DNA of 64,000 bases from Bacteroidota bacterium. GTDB lineage: Bacteria; Bacteroidota; Bacteroidia; Chitinophagales; Chitinophagaceae. The stretch lies in the NCBI GenBank assembly GCA_018268085.1, contig JAFDXE010000004.1:102854-166853 (forward strand), read 5' to 3'. Both the position numbers and the translations under genes were made by a program. The notes under the pieces are model-generated. The model was not told the origin of the DNA and did not search any database. It was given only the letters and a program-made list of their open reading frames with translations. This document shows positions 46,235 through 58,204 of the stretch, one piece after another (the stretch's first letter is position 1; the number at the start of each line of letters is the position of its first letter).

Positions 46235-46843
46235 TTATTTCTTAGTCTCTTTAACCATGATCTTATTCAATCCGTCAATTACATCATTGGTAATGTTCAT
46301 GGATGAATCTTTGTACGCCATATATTCAAGCCCGGTGCCGGTAGTAAAAATGTACATGAAGTTTTTATCCTTATTGTATTCCGCTAAAAAATCTTTCAGG
46401 TTCTTCTGTATCTTCTCCATAAACTTATAATGTGCTTCACTGAGATCCTGCGCCTGCATTTGCTTACGCTGATCTATTTTATCCTGCTGCGACAATAACT
46501 GGTTTTGGAACTGCTGCGCCTCATCCTGGGTTATGGATGCACCTTTTTTAAGAAAATTATTCTTTTGTTCTTCAAGACCACGATATCCGTTTTGCCATTC
46601 AGATTCAATCTTATCCTGCTGCGATTCGAATTCTTTCTTTTTATCTTTTATGTACGCAATCTTTTCCAATAATGAATCCAGTTCTACATAAGCAATGGCA
46701 GGCCTCGTCATTGGAGTGCCCGGAGCCATTGAGTAGCCCGGCTTCTTAACCTCCGGTTTTTTGTCAGCAGAGAAATGAAGATAATAAAGGATTCCAACAG
46801 CAACCAGCAATACGATGTTTAATACAGTAGAAAGATTCTTCAT
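46235..46843 (-). CDS. OmpH/Skp family periplasmic chaperone-like protein
   Basis: The protein has 202 residues from ATG at 46841-46843 (MKNLSTVLNIVLLVAVGILYYL); the earlier TTG is rejected. A hydrophobic N-terminal segment is followed by YVELDSLLEKIAYIKDKKKEF and a long coiled coil rich in Gln, Glu and Lys, then a small hydrophobic C-terminal part. This is the Skp/OmpH pattern of periplasmic chaperones that help outer membrane proteins. The first helix is not followed by a clear cleavage site, so it may be membrane-anchored. It has its own terminator. Confidence 0.85.
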   Translation of the reverse strand: MKNLSTVLNIVLLVAVGILYYLHFSADKKPEVKKPGYSMAPGTPMTRPAIAYVELDSLLEKIAYIKDKKKEFESQQDKIESEWQNGYRGLEEQKNNFLKKGASITQDEAQQFQNQLLSQQDKIDQRKQMQAQDLSEAHYKFMEKIQKNLKDFLAEYNKDKNFMYIFTTGTGLEYMAYKDSSMNITNDVIDGLNKIMVKETKK

Positions 46844-46974
46844 TAAATAATTTTTGATTGCACGCAAGATAAATACAATGCTGTAGAAAGCAATACTATA
46901 AAGATGGCTTTTAAGAAAGGCTTAACTGGTATTTATACTATTCGCTGTTGGTTAAATAGTCATCAAATAAGCTA

Positions 46975-48156
46975 TCACTCTTCAGGATCATAATCAATGG
47001 GCAACAGATCCCCGATTTTTTCCCAGGCCATATAACCTTCGATATATACATCCAATGGTGGGTAGCAATATCCTTGCGGAAATATCAATACCGATTTTTC
47101 CGGGTTTACAATCCTTAACCTGGATTGCTGATACTTATGCGGCACTGCAATAAAATCAGAAACCGCATACGCTTTTGGTTCTTCCTCCCGAAGGTATTTC
47201 ACCTGCAGATCTCCCTTAAACGATAATATAAGTTGATAGGCATCGCCACCTGTAATTACAATACTGTCTTTTGTTAACAGGGAATCGCCGCTCACCTCCT
47301 TAAAGTCTTTTACCATGTACAATGGTTTATGCCGTTTTCCTGTTGAATCTTTTCTGAAAAACACAGGTATAGTTTTTCCATCGTTTATAATGGTATCGTT
47401 AGCTGCAATTCGTTCAATCCTTCTTACGGCAAATCCTTCTTCTTTTAACCTGTTTTTGCAAACACTCCTGATAAAATGCATCAGTGAACCATGATAAGCT
47501 TCCAGTCGTTTCCACCTGTATTGAGGTGAGATGTTGGTTTGATCCATTTCAAAAAATAATGGATAGCCTTCATAATGAACAGTGCGGCGCTGAAAATCGT
47601 ACTCAAATTTTTCCAGCTTGTATTTTACAAGATAACCCAGGTGGTAGTTGCGGATAATGATCGCTTCATCTGCAAAGGCTTCTAATACTTTAGTAGTTGT
47701 ATTATTCCTGAATTTAATTGCATAGCTGTTATCAATCTGGCAGTCGTACGCATTTTCTGATTCGCCAAGAAAATATCGCATGAATGTATTTCCCCATTTT
47801 TGCCAGCCATTCTTTTCGTATGGAATTACCTGCACATTGCTGAGTTCTACTACCTGCCGGTTAATATTTATTTTCAGGTTCAGTGGCAATTGATGTGCAG
47901 AAAAATCATAGGTAAAAGTTTCAAATCCCACACTCGATACAACCAGTCGCAGGGAAGGATACAATGGGATATTATTCAAATTAAATTTTCCAGTGCTGTC
48001 CGTTATTGTACCCAGGCTGCTGTTGCTGATAAAAACACTGCAATTGGAAACCGGTTGCTGATTGTCTGCATCTATAACCTGCCCGAACAACAGATTCTGT
48101 TGTGCATACCCATTACAATAGAAAAATAAAGCCAGCAGGGGCAGGTACGTTTTCAT
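46975..48156 (-). CDS. Carboxypeptidase-regulatory-like domain protein (secreted)
   Basis: The protein has 393 residues from ATG at 48154-48156, giving signal peptide MKTYLPLLALFFYCNGYAQQ. The first 100 mature residues form a CarboxypepD_reg-like beta-sandwich (GQVIDADNQQPVSNCSVFI, GTITDSTGKFNL, LVVSSVGFETF), the same module that precedes TonB-dependent receptors. No barrel follows. The rest is a mixed fold with conserved-looking YEGYPLFFEMD. It is expected in the periplasm or on the outer membrane. The precise role is unknown. Confidence 0.82.
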   Translation of the reverse strand: MKTYLPLLALFFYCNGYAQQNLLFGQVIDADNQQPVSNCSVFISNSSLGTITDSTGKFNLNNIPLYPSLRLVVSSVGFETFTYDFSAHQLPLNLKININRQVVELSNVQVIPYEKNGWQKWGNTFMRYFLGESENAYDCQIDNSYAIKFRNNTTTKVLEAFADEAIIIRNYHLGYLVKYKLEKFEYDFQRRTVHYEGYPLFFEMDQTNISPQYRWKRLEAYHGSLMHFIRSVCKNRLKEEGFAVRRIERIAANDTIINDGKTIPVFFRKDSTGKRHKPLYMVKDFKEVSGDSLLTKDSIVITGGDAYQLILSFKGDLQVKYLREEEPKAYAVSDFIAVPHKYQQSRLRIVNPEKSVLIFPQGYCYPPLDVYIEGYMAWEKIGDLLPIDYDPEE

Positions 48157-48182
48157 AGTACAAGTGTACGCCATCAATGTTT

Positions 48183-48219
48183 AAAAACAAAAAAGGAGCA
48201 GATGTTGAATCTGCTCCTT
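48183..48219 (-). terminator. Intrinsic terminator of rpoC
   Basis: An 11-bp perfect stem (AAGGAGCAGAT/ATCTGCTCCTT) with loop GTTGA is followed in minus-strand direction by TTTTTTGTTTTT. It lies 23 bp after the rpoC stop. Confidence 0.93.
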
Positions 48220-48241
48220 ACATATTTCAGGTTAATACCGA

Positions 48242-51200
48242 TTATTCTTCTTCGTCGAAACTCATTGCTTCTTTTGTAGTCATCAGCAACTCGTATTCTT
48301 CTTTACTTCCTACGATCATATTTTCAAACTCACGTAAACCTGTACCCGCCGGAATGTGGTGACCGGTAATTACGTTCTCTTTCAAACCAAGCATTTCATC
48401 TGTTTTACCCTGGATGGCTGCTGAACTCAACACTTTGGTAGTTTCCTGGAAGGAAGCTGCTGAAATCCAGCTATGCGTACCGAGCGATGCTTTTGTAATA
48501 CCCTGCAACAATGGTGATGATGTTGCCGGACGGGCGTCGCGGTATTCAACCAGTTTCTTATCTGCCCTGCGGAGAATAGAATTTTCTTCCCTGATATCAC
48601 GCAAAGTAACGATCTGGCCTGTTTTCAGCTTACTGCTTTCTCCATGTTCAGTAACAACTTTCTTATCATAGATATAGTCGTTCTCAATGTTGAAGTCGAG
48701 TCTGTCTTCTGTATCTCCTTCAAGGAATTTAGTATCTCCTGCATCTTCGATGTTTATCTTACGCATCATCTGGCGAACGATTACTTCAATGTGTTTATCA
48801 TTGATCTTCACACCCTGTAAACGATACACTTCCTGGATCTCATTCACCACATATTCCTGAACAGCGAATGGTCCTTTAATAGCGAGGATATCTGCTGGTG
48901 AAATCTGGCCATCACTTAATGCAGCACCAGCTTTTACAAAGTCACCATCCTGTACAAGGATCTGTCGGCTCAATGGAACGAGGTATTTACGTACAACACC
49001 GTCTTTAGCTTCAACAATGATTTCCCTGTTACCGCGTTTGATAGCACCGAAAGTAGTAACACCATCAATTTCACAAACAACAGCCGGGTTGCTGGGGTTT
49101 CTTGCTTCAAACAATTCAGTTACACGAGGAAGACCCCCGGTGATATCTTTCAGTTTGCTCAACACCCTTGGAATTTTAACCAACACCTGGCCGCTTCTTA
49201 CTTCTTCACTCTCATCTACAACGATATGTGATCCAACCGGCAGGTTATAGGCTTTTCTCTCCTTACCTTCTACGATAATGGAAGGAAGTTTGGTTTTATC
49301 TTTTGTTTCAATAACCACTTTTTCCCTGTGCCCTGTTTGTTCGTCGGCTTCGTCACGGTAAGTAACACCTTCGATCACTGCTTCAAATTTCACTTTACCA
49401 TGCACCTCAGCAACGATAACATTATTGAACGGATCCCATGTACAGATCACTTCACCTTTGGAAACTTTCTGTCCATCTTTTACATTCAATATAGATCCGT
49501 AAGGAATATGTACTGTATTTAATAAGCGATCAGATTTAACATCTATCGTTCTTACCTCACCCGTACGGCCGATAACCACAGATATTTTTTTACCGTCGTT
49601 GTTTTCTGTATGTACAGTACGCAATCCGTCGAACTGGATGGTACCATCAAATTTTGCATACAATGATGATTCAACTGAAGTTGATCCGGCCACACCACCC
49701 ACGTGGAAAGTACGAAGGGTAAGCTGTGTACCAGGTTCACCGATCGATTGTGCGGCGATGATACCAACAGCATCACCACGTTGTGCCAGGTAACCTGAAG
49801 CCAGGTTTTTACCATAACACTTCACGCACACACCGCGTTTACTCTCACAGGTTAGTACCGAACGTATTTCAACAGTATCAATACCTATTTCATCAATTTT
49901 CTTTGCCTGGTCGGCACTGATCTCTTCACCTGCTTTCAGTAATAACTCATCAGTTACAGGATGAAATACATCATGTAAAGAAGTACGTCCTTCAATCCTG
50001 TCTGCAAGTGGTTCAATCACATCTTCATTATCTTTCAATGCCTGTGCAGCAATACCACGCAATGTTCCGCAATCTTCTTCATTGATAACAACATCTTGTG
50101 CAACGTCTACCAGCCTTCTTGTTAAGTAACCGGCATCCGCTGTTTTCAACGCCGTATCGGCCAGACCTTTACGGGCACCGTGCGTAGAGATGAAGTATTC
50201 CAATACGCTCAAACCATCTTTAAAGTTTGCAAGGATCGGGTTTTCGATGATCTCACTTCCGGTAGATCCCGATTTTCTTGGTTTAGCCATCAATCCCCTC
50301 AAACCGGCAAGCTGCTTAATCTGCTGCTTACTACCACGGGCTCCGGAATCAAGCATCATATACACTGAGTTGAACCCTTGTTTATCGGATGCGAGTTCTC
50401 GTATAAGCGTTTCTGTTACTTTCGTATCTACACGGCTCCAGATATCAATGATCTGGTTGTAACGTTCGTTGTTTGTGATCAAGCCCATATTATAGCTATC
50501 CCAAACCTCAGATACTTCCGTTTGTGCATTTTCAACCAGTTCAGCCTTGATTGCCGGAATGATCAAATCATTAATATTGAATGATAGTCCACCACGGAAC
50601 GCCATACGGTATCCGAGGGTTTTGATATCATCCAGGAATTTAGCGGTTACAGGAACACTGGTCCATTTGATAATGTCACCAATGATTTCACGCAAAGCTT
50701 TCTTAGTAAGCAATGCATTAATGAAACCTACTTCTTTAGGTACAAACTGGTTGAAGATCACTCTTCCCACCGTTGTATCAATCAGTTTTAAAGTAAGCGT
50801 ACCATCACTGTTTCTCCAGTTCGCTTTTACTTTTATGTTTGCATGTAGGTCGATACGCTTTTCATTGTAAGCGATGATCACTTCTTCTGCTGAATAAAAT
50901 ACTTTTCCTTCTCCTCTTACTACTTCTTCGCCAACAGTTTTCTTACCCTTTGTGATATAATACAAACCAAGCACCATGTCCTGTGAAGGAAGGGTAATCG
51001 GCGTACCATTTTGTGGGTTAAGAATGTTATGTGAAGACAACATCAGCAACTGTGCTTCCAGTATTGCTGCATTGCTTAACGGAACGTGAACCGCCATCTG
51101 GTCACCATCGAAATCGGCGTTGAAGGCCGTTGTTACCAACGGGTGCAATTGAATCGCTTTACCTTCAATCAGTTTTGGCTGGAATGCCTGAATCGACAAA

Positions 51201-52534
51201 CGGTGAAGGGTTGGGGCCCTGTTCAGCAATACCGGGTGACCTTTTAATATATTTTCCAGGATATCCCAGATAATCGCTTCTTTCTTATCAACAAGTTTAC
51301 GTGCGCTCTTTACCGTTTTTACGATACCTCTTTCAATCAGCTTGCGGATGATAAATGGTTTAAACAGTTCCGCAGCCATATCTTTTGGTAAACCACACTC
51401 ATGCATTTTCAGTTCCGGACCTACCACGATAACCGAACGACCAGAATAGTCTACACGTTTACCCAACAGGTTTTGACGGAAACGACCTTGTTTACCTTTC
51501 AATACATCACTCAGAGATTTCAATGCACGACCACCTTCTGCTTTTACTGCATTTGATTTACGGCTATTGTCGAATAATGAATCGATCGCTTCCTGTAGCA
51601 TCCTTTTCTCGTTACGTAAGATTACTTCAGGAGCTTTGATCTCCAATAATCTTTTCAAACGATTGTTACGGATAATTACACGACGATAGAGGTCATTCAG
51701 ATCTGAAGAGGCAAAACGGCCTCCGTCTAATGGAACGAGCGGTCGTAATTCCGGTGGAATAACCGGGATGTATTGCATTACCATCCATTCAGGACGGTTA
51801 TTGATTCTTGTATTGGCATCACGGAAACTCTCTACTACGCTTAGACGCTTTAATGCATCTGCTTTACGTTGCTGAGAAGTTTCATTTGCTGCTGCATTAC
51901 GAAGATCGAAACTCAGTTGATCAAGATCAAGACGTTCAAGCATTGCATGAACTGCCTCTGCACCCATTTTAGCAATGAATTTTTCAGGATCTTCATCCGG
52001 GAGCATCTGGTTATCTTTTGGTAAAGCATCCAGGATGTCGAGGTATTCTTCTTCCGTTAATAAATCGGCATAGTTCTGTCCTTTATCTGCACGGATACCA
52101 GGTTGTATCACCACGAAACGTTCGTAGTAAACAATCGTTTCCAGCTTTTTAGAACTCATACCCAGCAGGTAACCGATCTTATTAGGTAATGATTTGAAAT
52201 ACCAGATATGTACTACAGGTACCACCAGTTTAATGTGGCCCATTCTTTCCCTACGAACTTTTTTCTCCGTTACTTCTACACCGCAACGATCGCACACAAT
52301 TCCTTTATAACGGATACGCTTATACTTTCCGCAGGCACATTCGTAATCTTTTACCGGTCCGAAAATTCTTTCGCAGAACAAACCATCTCTTTCAGGTTTG
52401 TAGGTACGATAGTTAATGGTTTCTGGCTTTAAAACTTCACCATAGCTTCTTTCAAGAATGCTGTCTGGTGAAGCCAGACCAATAGTGATTTTAGAAAATG
52501 TTGGCCTTGGACGATTTTCTTTTTTGAATGCCAT
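48242..52534 (-). CDS. rpoC: DNA-directed RNA polymerase subunit beta'
   Basis: The 1430-residue protein begins MAFKKENRP. It carries the zinc-binding clamp motif [20 protein letters not shown] at about 65-86, the bridge/active-site triad motif [12 protein letters not shown] with the catalytic Asp residues, TRAP-loop-like [16 protein letters not shown], a second Cys cluster ([13 protein letters not shown]) and [15 protein letters not shown]. It is a catalytic core subunit of RNA polymerase. It follows rpoB by about 120 bp containing repeat-like sequence, and ends in DEEE and a strong terminator. It appears intact. Confidence 0.99.
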   Translation of the reverse strand: MAFKKENRPRPTFSKITIGLASPDSILERSYGEVLKPETINYRTYKPERDGLFCERIFGPVKDYECACGKYKRIRYKGIVCDRCGVEVTEKKVRRERMGHIKLVVPVVHIWYFKSLPNKIGYLLGMSSKKLETIVYYERFVVIQPGIRADKGQNYADLLTEEEYLDILDALPKDNQMLPDEDPEKFIAKMGAEAVHAMLERLDLDQLSFDLRNAAANETSQQRKADALKRLSVVESFRDANTRINNRPEWMVMQYIPVIPPELRPLVPLDGGRFASSDLNDLYRRVIIRNNRLKRLLEIKAPEVILRNEKRMLQEAIDSLFDNSRKSNAVKAEGGRALKSLSDVLKGKQGRFRQNLLGKRVDYSGRSVIVVGPELKMHECGLPKDMAAELFKPFIIRKLIERGIVKTVKSARKLVDKKEAIIWDILENILKGHPVLLNRAPTLHRLSIQAFQPKLIEGKAIQLHPLVTTAFNADFDGDQMAVHVPLSNAAILEAQLLMLSSHNILNPQNGTPITLPSQDMVLGLYYITKGKKTVGEEVVRGEGKVFYSAEEVIIAYNEKRIDLHANIKVKANWRNSDGTLTLKLIDTTVGRVIFNQFVPKEVGFINALLTKKALREIIGDIIKWTSVPVTAKFLDDIKTLGYRMAFRGGLSFNINDLIIPAIKAELVENAQTEVSEVWDSYNMGLITNNERYNQIIDIWSRVDTKVTETLIRELASDKQGFNSVYMMLDSGARGSKQQIKQLAGLRGLMAKPRKSGSTGSEIIENPILANFKDGLSVLEYFISTHGARKGLADTALKTADAGYLTRRLVDVAQDVVINEEDCGTLRGIAAQALKDNEDVIEPLADRIEGRTSLHDVFHPVTDELLLKAGEEISADQAKKIDEIGIDTVEIRSVLTCESKRGVCVKCYGKNLASGYLAQRGDAVGIIAAQSIGEPGTQLTLRTFHVGGVAGSTSVESSLYAKFDGTIQFDGLRTVHTENNDGKKISVVIGRTGEVRTIDVKSDRLLNTVHIPYGSILNVKDGQKVSKGEVICTWDPFNNVIVAEVHGKVKFEAVIEGVTYRDEADEQTGHREKVVIETKDKTKLPSIIVEGKERKAYNLPVGSHIVVDESEEVRSGQVLVKIPRVLSKLKDITGGLPRVTELFEARNPSNPAVVCEIDGVTTFGAIKRGNREIIVEAKDGVVRKYLVPLSRQILVQDGDFVKAGAALSDGQISPADILAIKGPFAVQEYVVNEIQEVYRLQGVKINDKHIEVIVRQMMRKINIEDAGDTKFLEGDTEDRLDFNIENDYIYDKKVVTEHGESSKLKTGQIVTLRDIREENSILRRADKKLVEYRDARPATSSPLLQGITKASLGTHSWISAASFQETTKVLSSAAIQGKTDEMLGLKENVITGHHIPAGTGLREFENMIVGSKEEYELLMTTKEAMSFDEEE

Positions 52535-52543
52535 ATTATTTAT

Positions 52544-52643
52544 TAGCTTTTAGCTTTGAGCCGAGGCTATGCGCTTCGACTCATGTTTTTAATATTATTC
52601 TTTTAACAGGATCATGGTAGCTCAAAGCCGGTAGCTCAGAGCC
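52544..52643. repeat. Short interspersed repeat with TAGCTTTTAGC / TAGCTCAAAGCC words (rpoB-rpoC gap)
   Basis: TAGCTTTTAGCTTTGAGCC (52544-52562) is partly inverted against TAGCTCAAAGCC (52618-52629) and GGTAGCTCAGAGCC (52630-52643). Related words (GCTAAAAGC) occur between tuf and tRNA-Trp at 61256-61360. The pair could form a hairpin in the rpoBC transcript. Confidence 0.55.
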
Positions 52644-52653
52644 CACAGCTTGC

Positions 52654-55600
52654 TTACTCAAATTTCAAGTCAAGTCCCAATCCCCTTAACTCATGTACCA
52701 ATACATTGAATGATTCAGGAATACCTGCTCTTGGAATGTTATCGCCTTTAACGATCGCTTCATACGTTTTTGCTCTTCCGATGATATCATCTGATTTCAA
52801 CGTTAGCAATTCCTGCAGGATGTTGGATGCACCATAAGCTTCCAATGCCCAAACCTCCATCTCACCGAAACGCTGACCACCGAACTGAGCTTTACCACCC
52901 AAAGGTTGCTGCGTGATTAAGCTGTATGGCCCGATGGAACGTGCGTGCATCTTATCATCCACCATGTGGTGCAGTTTAATCATATAAATAATACCAACTG
53001 TAGCTTTCTGATCGAAACGATCGCCGGTTTCTCCGTCATACAGGAACGTATGACCGAATTTTGGCAGACCAGCTTTATCAATGTATTCAGCAATTTCGTC
53101 AACAGATGCCCCGTCGAAGATTGGTGTTGCGAAACGAACGCCTAATTTTTCTCCGGCCCAGCCCAATGCTGTTTCATAGATCTGGCCAAGGTTCATACGA
53201 CTAGGTACGCCCAATGGATTGAGTACGATATCAACCGGTGTTCCGTCTTCGAGGAACGGCATATCTTCTGCACGTACAATTTTAGCAACGATACCTTTGT
53301 TTCCGTGACGGCCCGCCATCTTATCTCCCACTTTCAGTTTACGCTTAACGGCCATATACACTTTAGCGAGTTTCAATACGCCAGCCGGCAATTCGTCACC
53401 AATAGAGATATTGAATTTCTCCCTCTTATAACGACCCAGTTCTTCGTTGAACTTAATATTGTAGTTGTGTAAAAGGATATTGATCAGGTTATCTGTTTTT
53501 GCATCACCGCTCCATCCTAATGGATTTACATTCTGGAAATCGATGTTCGACAGATTTTTTGCATTGAACTTAACACCTTTACCGATCAGCACTTCGCCGA
53601 AGTTATTGCTAACCCCCTGGCTGGTTTTATCTTTCAGCAATGCCTGCAATTTATTCTGCAGTAATTCCATCAGATCCTGTTCGTTCTTTTCGTGTGTTTT
53701 TTCAATTTTATCCAGTTGTGCCTTTTCACGCACTTTTGCATTCTTATCTTTCTTCGCACGCTGGAATAATTTTTTATTGATCACCACACCTTCTGTTCCG
53801 CTTGGCGCTTTCAAAGAAGCATCTTTCGCATCACCGGCCTTATCACCGAAGATGGCACGAAGCAGTTTTTCTTCAGGTGTAGGATCGCTTTCTCCTTTAG
53901 GAGTGATCTTACCAATGATGATATCTCCTTCCTTAATGCTTGCACCGATACGTATAATACCATTCTGATCCAGGTCTTTAGTCGCTTCCTCACTTACGTT
54001 CGGAATATCCGGCGTTAATTCTTCCTCTCCAAGTTTGGTATCACGAACCTCTGTTTCAAACTCACTGATATGGATAGACGTAAATAGATCATCTTTTACA
54101 ACTTTCTCAGAGATTACGATCGCATCCTCGAAGTTGTACCCTTTCCATGGCATGAATGCCACTTTCAGGTTACGGCCGAGAGCGATTTCACCGCCTCTTG
54201 TTGCATACCCTTCTGTTAAGAAATCACCTTCCACAACTTTTTGTCCTTTGGCTACAGCCGGGCGAAGGTTGATGGTTGTTTCCTGGTTCGTACGAACGAA
54301 TTTTGTAAGCCTGTAAATGGTAAGATCATCTTCGAAGCTAACCAGTTGTTGGGTTTCGCTTCTCTTGTATCTTACATGAATTTCATTTGCATCAACATAT
54401 TCAACAACACCATCGCCGGTTGCGTGAATCTGGATACGTGCATCACGGGCAGCTTTTGCTTCAAGCCCTGTTCCTACAATAGGAACTTCAGGACGCAACA
54501 ATGGAACGGCCTGGCGTTGCATGTTTGATCCCATCAGCGCACGGTTGGCATCATCATGTTCAAGGAATGGAATGAGGGAAGCACTTAAACCAACAATCTG
54601 GTTTGGCGCAACGTCCATGTATTCCACTTCGTTTTTATCAAGAATCGGGAAGTCACCTGTCTGGCGGCTCTTAATTCTCTCTTCAACAAAGTTTCCGTTA
54701 TTGTCAAGATCTATATTTGCCTGGGCGATCTTTGCTGTATCTTCTTCTTCAGCGCTCAGGAAAGTAATTTTCTTTAAATCAACTTTTCCGTTTTCTACTT
54801 TACGATAAGGCGTTTCGATGAAACCCATATCGTTGATTTTAGCGTGTACGCATAAAGTTGAGATCAAACCAATGTTCGGACCTTCCGGTGTTTCAATAGT
54901 ACACAAACGGCCATAGTGAGAATAGTGTACGTCACGTACCTCGAAACCTGCTCTTTCCCTGCTCAAACCACCGGGTCCGAGTGCGGAGATACGACGCTTA
55001 TGCGTGATCTCACTCAAAGGGTTTGTCTGATCCAGGAACTGCGACAATTGCGATGTGCCGAAGAACGAATTGATTACCGATGACAACGTTCTTGCGTTGA
55101 TCAGGTCAACTGGTGTAAACACCTCGTTGTCTCTTACGTTCATTCTTTCACGAATGGTACGGGCCATACGGGCCAAACCAACACCAAACTGGGCGTACAA
55201 TTGTTCTCCCACTGTACGAACACGACGGTTGCTCAGGTGATCAATATCATCAACCTCGCTCTTACCATTGGTTAATAATACCAGGTATTTTATGATAGCG
55301 ATGATGTCTTCTTTTGTTAATACTTTTTTCTCCAAAGGATAATTCAACCCGAGGCGACGGTTGATTTTATATCTTCCCACTTCGCCAAGGTCGTAACGTT
55401 TATCACTGAAGAATAATTTATCAATGATACCACGGGCAGTTTCATCATCCGGTGCATCTGCACCACGCAGTTGCTTGTAGATATGCTGAACCGCTTCAAG
55501 TTCACTGTTGGAAGTATCTTTATTTAATGTATTATAAATGATCGCATAGTCACCACTCACTTCTTCCTTCTGGATGAATACGCTCTTAACATCCATTTCC

Positions 55601-56463
55601 AGGATGGTAGCTACATTTGATTCATCAAGAACGGTATCCCTTTCCAGTACGATTTCATTTCTTTCGATTGACACTACTTCACCGGTATCTTCATCCACAA
55701 AATCTTCTACCCACGTACGCAATACACGTGCAGCCAATCTTTTACCAATGTGCTTTTCAAGTGTTTTCTTATCGGCCTTTACTTCATCAGCCATTCCGAA
55801 TAGTTCGAGAATGTCTTTATCGGTTTCATATCCGATTGAACGTAACAAGGTTGTTACGGGGAATTTTTTCTTCCTGTCGATATAAGCAAACATCACATTG
55901 TTGATGTCTGTAGCAAATTCCATCCAGGCTCCTTTGAAAGGAATAACCCTGGCAGAATAAATTTTAGTTCCGTTCGGGTGCATTGACTGACCGAAGAATA
56001 CGCCCGGTGAACGATGCAACTGGCTTACTACAACACGCTCAGCTCCGTTAATTACGAATGTACCACGTGGTGTCATGTAAGGGATGTTTCCAAGGAATAC
56101 ATCCTGTACGATAGTTTGGAAATCTACGTGCTCTTCATCATTACAACTTAACCTCAATTTAGCTTTCAGCGGAACTGCGTAGGTTAAACCTCTTTCAATA
56201 CATTCCTCGATTGTGTAACGTGGAGGATCTACGAAGTAATCCAGGAATTCCAACACGAAAATGTTACGTGTATCTGTTATAGGAAAATTCTCCTTAAACA
56301 CACGGAACAAACCTTCAACGTTACGTTTATCAGGCGTTGTTTCTAATTGGAAAAAATCTTTGAATGATTGAATCTGAATTCCGAGCAAATCCGGTTGGTC
56401 TGCTAACAGTTCAACTTTTCCGAAATTGATACGATTAGCAGCGGGTGATTTTGTTGCAGACAT
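52654..56463 (-). CDS. rpoB: DNA-directed RNA polymerase subunit beta
   Basis: The 1269-residue protein starts [16 protein letters not shown]. It contains the rifampicin-region motif [53 protein letters not shown], the [11 protein letters not shown] active-site segment, [12 protein letters not shown] and the C-terminal [18 protein letters not shown]. It binds with beta' to form the polymerase core. An own -7 element (56542-56549) lies upstream because the PAP2 remnant and the rplL terminator separate it from the ribosomal genes. It appears intact. Confidence 0.99.
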   Translation of the reverse strand: MSATKSPAANRINFGKVELLADQPDLLGIQIQSFKDFFQLETTPDKRNVEGLFRVFKENFPITDTRNIFVLEFLDYFVDPPRYTIEECIERGLTYAVPLKAKLRLSCNDEEHVDFQTIVQDVFLGNIPYMTPRGTFVINGAERVVVSQLHRSPGVFFGQSMHPNGTKIYSARVIPFKGAWMEFATDINNVMFAYIDRKKKFPVTTLLRSIGYETDKDILELFGMADEVKADKKTLEKHIGKRLAARVLRTWVEDFVDEDTGEVVSIERNEIVLERDTVLDESNVATILEMDVKSVFIQKEEVSGDYAIIYNTLNKDTSNSELEAVQHIYKQLRGADAPDDETARGIIDKLFFSDKRYDLGEVGRYKINRRLGLNYPLEKKVLTKEDIIAIIKYLVLLTNGKSEVDDIDHLSNRRVRTVGEQLYAQFGVGLARMARTIRERMNVRDNEVFTPVDLINARTLSSVINSFFGTSQLSQFLDQTNPLSEITHKRRISALGPGGLSRERAGFEVRDVHYSHYGRLCTIETPEGPNIGLISTLCVHAKINDMGFIETPYRKVENGKVDLKKITFLSAEEEDTAKIAQANIDLDNNGNFVEERIKSRQTGDFPILDKNEVEYMDVAPNQIVGLSASLIPFLEHDDANRALMGSNMQRQAVPLLRPEVPIVGTGLEAKAARDARIQIHATGDGVVEYVDANEIHVRYKRSETQQLVSFEDDLTIYRLTKFVRTNQETTINLRPAVAKGQKVVEGDFLTEGYATRGGEIALGRNLKVAFMPWKGYNFEDAIVISEKVVKDDLFTSIHISEFETEVRDTKLGEEELTPDIPNVSEEATKDLDQNGIIRIGASIKEGDIIIGKITPKGESDPTPEEKLLRAIFGDKAGDAKDASLKAPSGTEGVVINKKLFQRAKKDKNAKVREKAQLDKIEKTHEKNEQDLMELLQNKLQALLKDKTSQGVSNNFGEVLIGKGVKFNAKNLSNIDFQNVNPLGWSGDAKTDNLINILLHNYNIKFNEELGRYKREKFNISIGDELPAGVLKLAKVYMAVKRKLKVGDKMAGRHGNKGIVAKIVRAEDMPFLEDGTPVDIVLNPLGVPSRMNLGQIYETALGWAGEKLGVRFATPIFDGASVDEIAEYIDKAGLPKFGHTFLYDGETGDRFDQKATVGIIYMIKLHHMVDDKMHARSIGPYSLITQQPLGGKAQFGGQRFGEMEVWALEAYGASNILQELLTLKSDDIIGRAKTYEAIVKGDNIPRAGIPESFNVLVHELRGLGLDLKFE

Positions 56464-56541
56464 ATTTTAATTAAGACTTTTAGTGAAGGCCTTTTAAGCA
56501 GATGACATGGCTTGCGCCACTGCCCCTAAATTAAAGGAGGG

Positions 56542-56549
56542 CAAAGGTA
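56542..56549 (-). promoter_or_regulatory. -7 element TACCTTTG upstream of rpoB
   Basis: This is a perfect TAnnTTTG match, about 80 bp before the rpoB ATG. The same octamer lies before rplK (60133-60140) and before the tRNA-tuf unit (63271-63278). A -33 box at the normal distance is not clear here. Confidence 0.6.
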
Positions 56550-56640
56550 GGGAATAATTCACTAAAAATAAATTACCAAACATGTAATTTTTGCGCTTTG
56601 GTAGGATTTTTGCTAAAATGGGCCATTTTTTAAACAACGA

Positions 56641-57542
56641 TTAACGATACAACAAGGTAATGCCGGTTGAACCATTTTGGATATTTGGTAAAATGGTAAT
56701 TTTCGAGTTATTCATTAATTTCTTTTTGTGTAGCCATGGTACCAGTATACCGGACATTGTGCCAACCACCAGGCCTGTGGCCACATCGGTATAAAAATGC
56801 TGCCCCGCTGCGATGCGCATTGCGCCTGTAAAACCTGCTAAAAGACCGGCGCCAGTGTACAGAATCCACTTGTTTTTCATATTCGGGTGATAGTCGGCAT
56901 ACACCTGGGCTGTAAAAAAGCAGGAAGTGGCAACTACCCCAACGTGACCAGCAAAAAAAGAATTTCTTGCCCCCCCCTGGTTCGTACGCTCATATCTGCT
57001 TTGGGGTTGTACGTATAAGGCCTGTGCCTGTCTGCAATCATAGCTGCGGTTACATATAATCCCCCTGTAATTCCTACGGCTTCCAGGTAAAGTAATCCGA
57101 TCTTTCCGGCATCTTTACGGATGTTACGATCTAACAATAATACAAGGGGTAATGGCATACTTCCGTAAAAAAAACAATCGCTGATCTTCGAAGCCTTTTT
57201 TGAATAATTATAGGACACAGGCCGGTCAATTTTATTGATATCATTCCGGTTTAGCGACATTATTTCTGCAACGGGAATGGTATCGCGTCCATAAATTACG
57301 CTCATGCCATATAAAGACCAGGCATCCCCGGCAATTGTAAGTGGAATATCAATGGCGGGTTTGATACGATACAGTCAGGAAGAATGTTTCTGCTCAGCGA
57401 CAGGCATTAACGAAGCCCGGGAATACATTATGATATTACTGTCAGTTGCAATAGTGTTTACATGTGTACCGGTTAAATCTGTTTGTGCTGAAGAAAAATG
57501 AAATGCAAGAATCAGAATTAAGAACAAATAATTTTTTTGCAT
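56641..57542 (-). pseudogene. PAP2 superfamily phosphatase, broken by an in-frame TGA and a frameshift in a G8 run
   Basis: From ATG at 57540-57542 the frame encodes a signal peptide (QKNYLFLILILAFHFSSAQ) and 55 residues, then TGA (57375-57377). The same frame continues as PAP2 sequence (LYRIKPAIDIPLTIAG, MIADRHRPY) until a C8 run (56970-56977; G8 in the gene). Beyond it the product is readable only in another frame: RNSFFAGHVGVVAT, MRIAAGQHFYTDV. A ninth G would restore it. Motif C3 (R-x5-H-x3-D) and the SGH-like GH are present, while the Lys of motif C1 (K-x6-RP) is Ala. The family removes phosphate from lipid phosphates such as undecaprenyl diphosphate. The gene sits between rplL and rpoB, which are normally adjacent. 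It is either a decayed insertion or, less likely, a phase-variable gene. Confidence 0.8.
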
Positions 57543-57684
57543 ATAACTTTTTCCATTCTAAAACAAACCACATACCGCTACGATTTTAATACGATTAAGC
57601 AGAAAAACCAAGATACAAGAGGAAAATTCGGGAATGAATGCCACAAAATATTGCGATCGTTCTATGGTAGTAATTTATTCCAAT

Positions 57685-57709
57685 AAAAAACCCCGGAAAT
57701 TCCGGGGTT
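57685..57709 (-). terminator. Intrinsic terminator of the rplKAJL operon
   Basis: An 8-bp GC-rich stem (AACCCCGG/CCGGGGTT) with loop AAATT is followed in minus-strand direction by TTTTTT. It is placed 22 bp after rplL, so the ribosomal genes end here and do not read through into rpoB. Confidence 0.9.
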
Positions 57710-57731
57710 AATTATATAAGGTCAGGAAAAA

Positions 57732-58103
57732 TTAAGCGATTTCAACTTCAGCACCTGCTTCTGTTAATTTAGCTTTTAATTCTTCTGCTGCAGTTTTGTC
57801 AACACCTTCTTTAACTGGTTTTGGAGCCTGATCCACTAAATCTTTAGCTTCTTTAAGTCCCAAACCGGTTAATTCTTTAACGATTTTTACAACTGCTAAT
57901 TTGTTAGCACCACCGTTTTTAAGAATTACGTTGAATGAAGTTTTTTCTTCAGCTTTTGCGGCACCGCCACCATCGCCACTTACTACTACTGCAGCGGCTG
58001 CTGGTTCGATTCCGTATTCTGATTTTAAGAATTCAGCGAGATCCTGAACTTCTTTTACTGTTAAGCCAACGAGGCTTTCTGCTAATGCTTTTACGTCTGC
58101 CAT
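57732..58103 (-). CDS. rplL: 50S ribosomal protein L7/L12
   Basis: The 123-residue protein begins [26 protein letters not shown], followed by an Ala/Gly hinge ([15 protein letters not shown]) and the C-terminal domain [42 protein letters not shown]. It forms the ribosomal stalk and recruits translation factors. It is the last gene of the rplK-rplA-rplJ-rplL operon, with a terminator directly after it. Confidence 0.99.
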   Translation of the reverse strand: MADVKALAESLVGLTVKEVQDLAEFLKSEYGIEPAAAAVVVSGDGGGAAKAEEKTSFNVILKNGGANKLAVVKIVKELTGLGLKEAKDLVDQAPKPVKEGVDKTAAEELKAKLTEAGAEVEIA

Positions 58104-58204
58104 TTTGTTTACATTTTTTCCGGCTTCATATCCGCTTTAGGCGAATCCGTCGGAGTGTTTAAAAAAATTGTTGATGCCTTTAACGATCCGGCCAGTATTA
58201 TCAA

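Noticed and set aside
56970..56977. G8 run in the PAP2 gene as a proven phase-variation switch
   Set aside because: A second lesion (in-frame TGA at 57375-57377) keeps the gene off in either phase, so a functional switch is not supported by the sequence alone.
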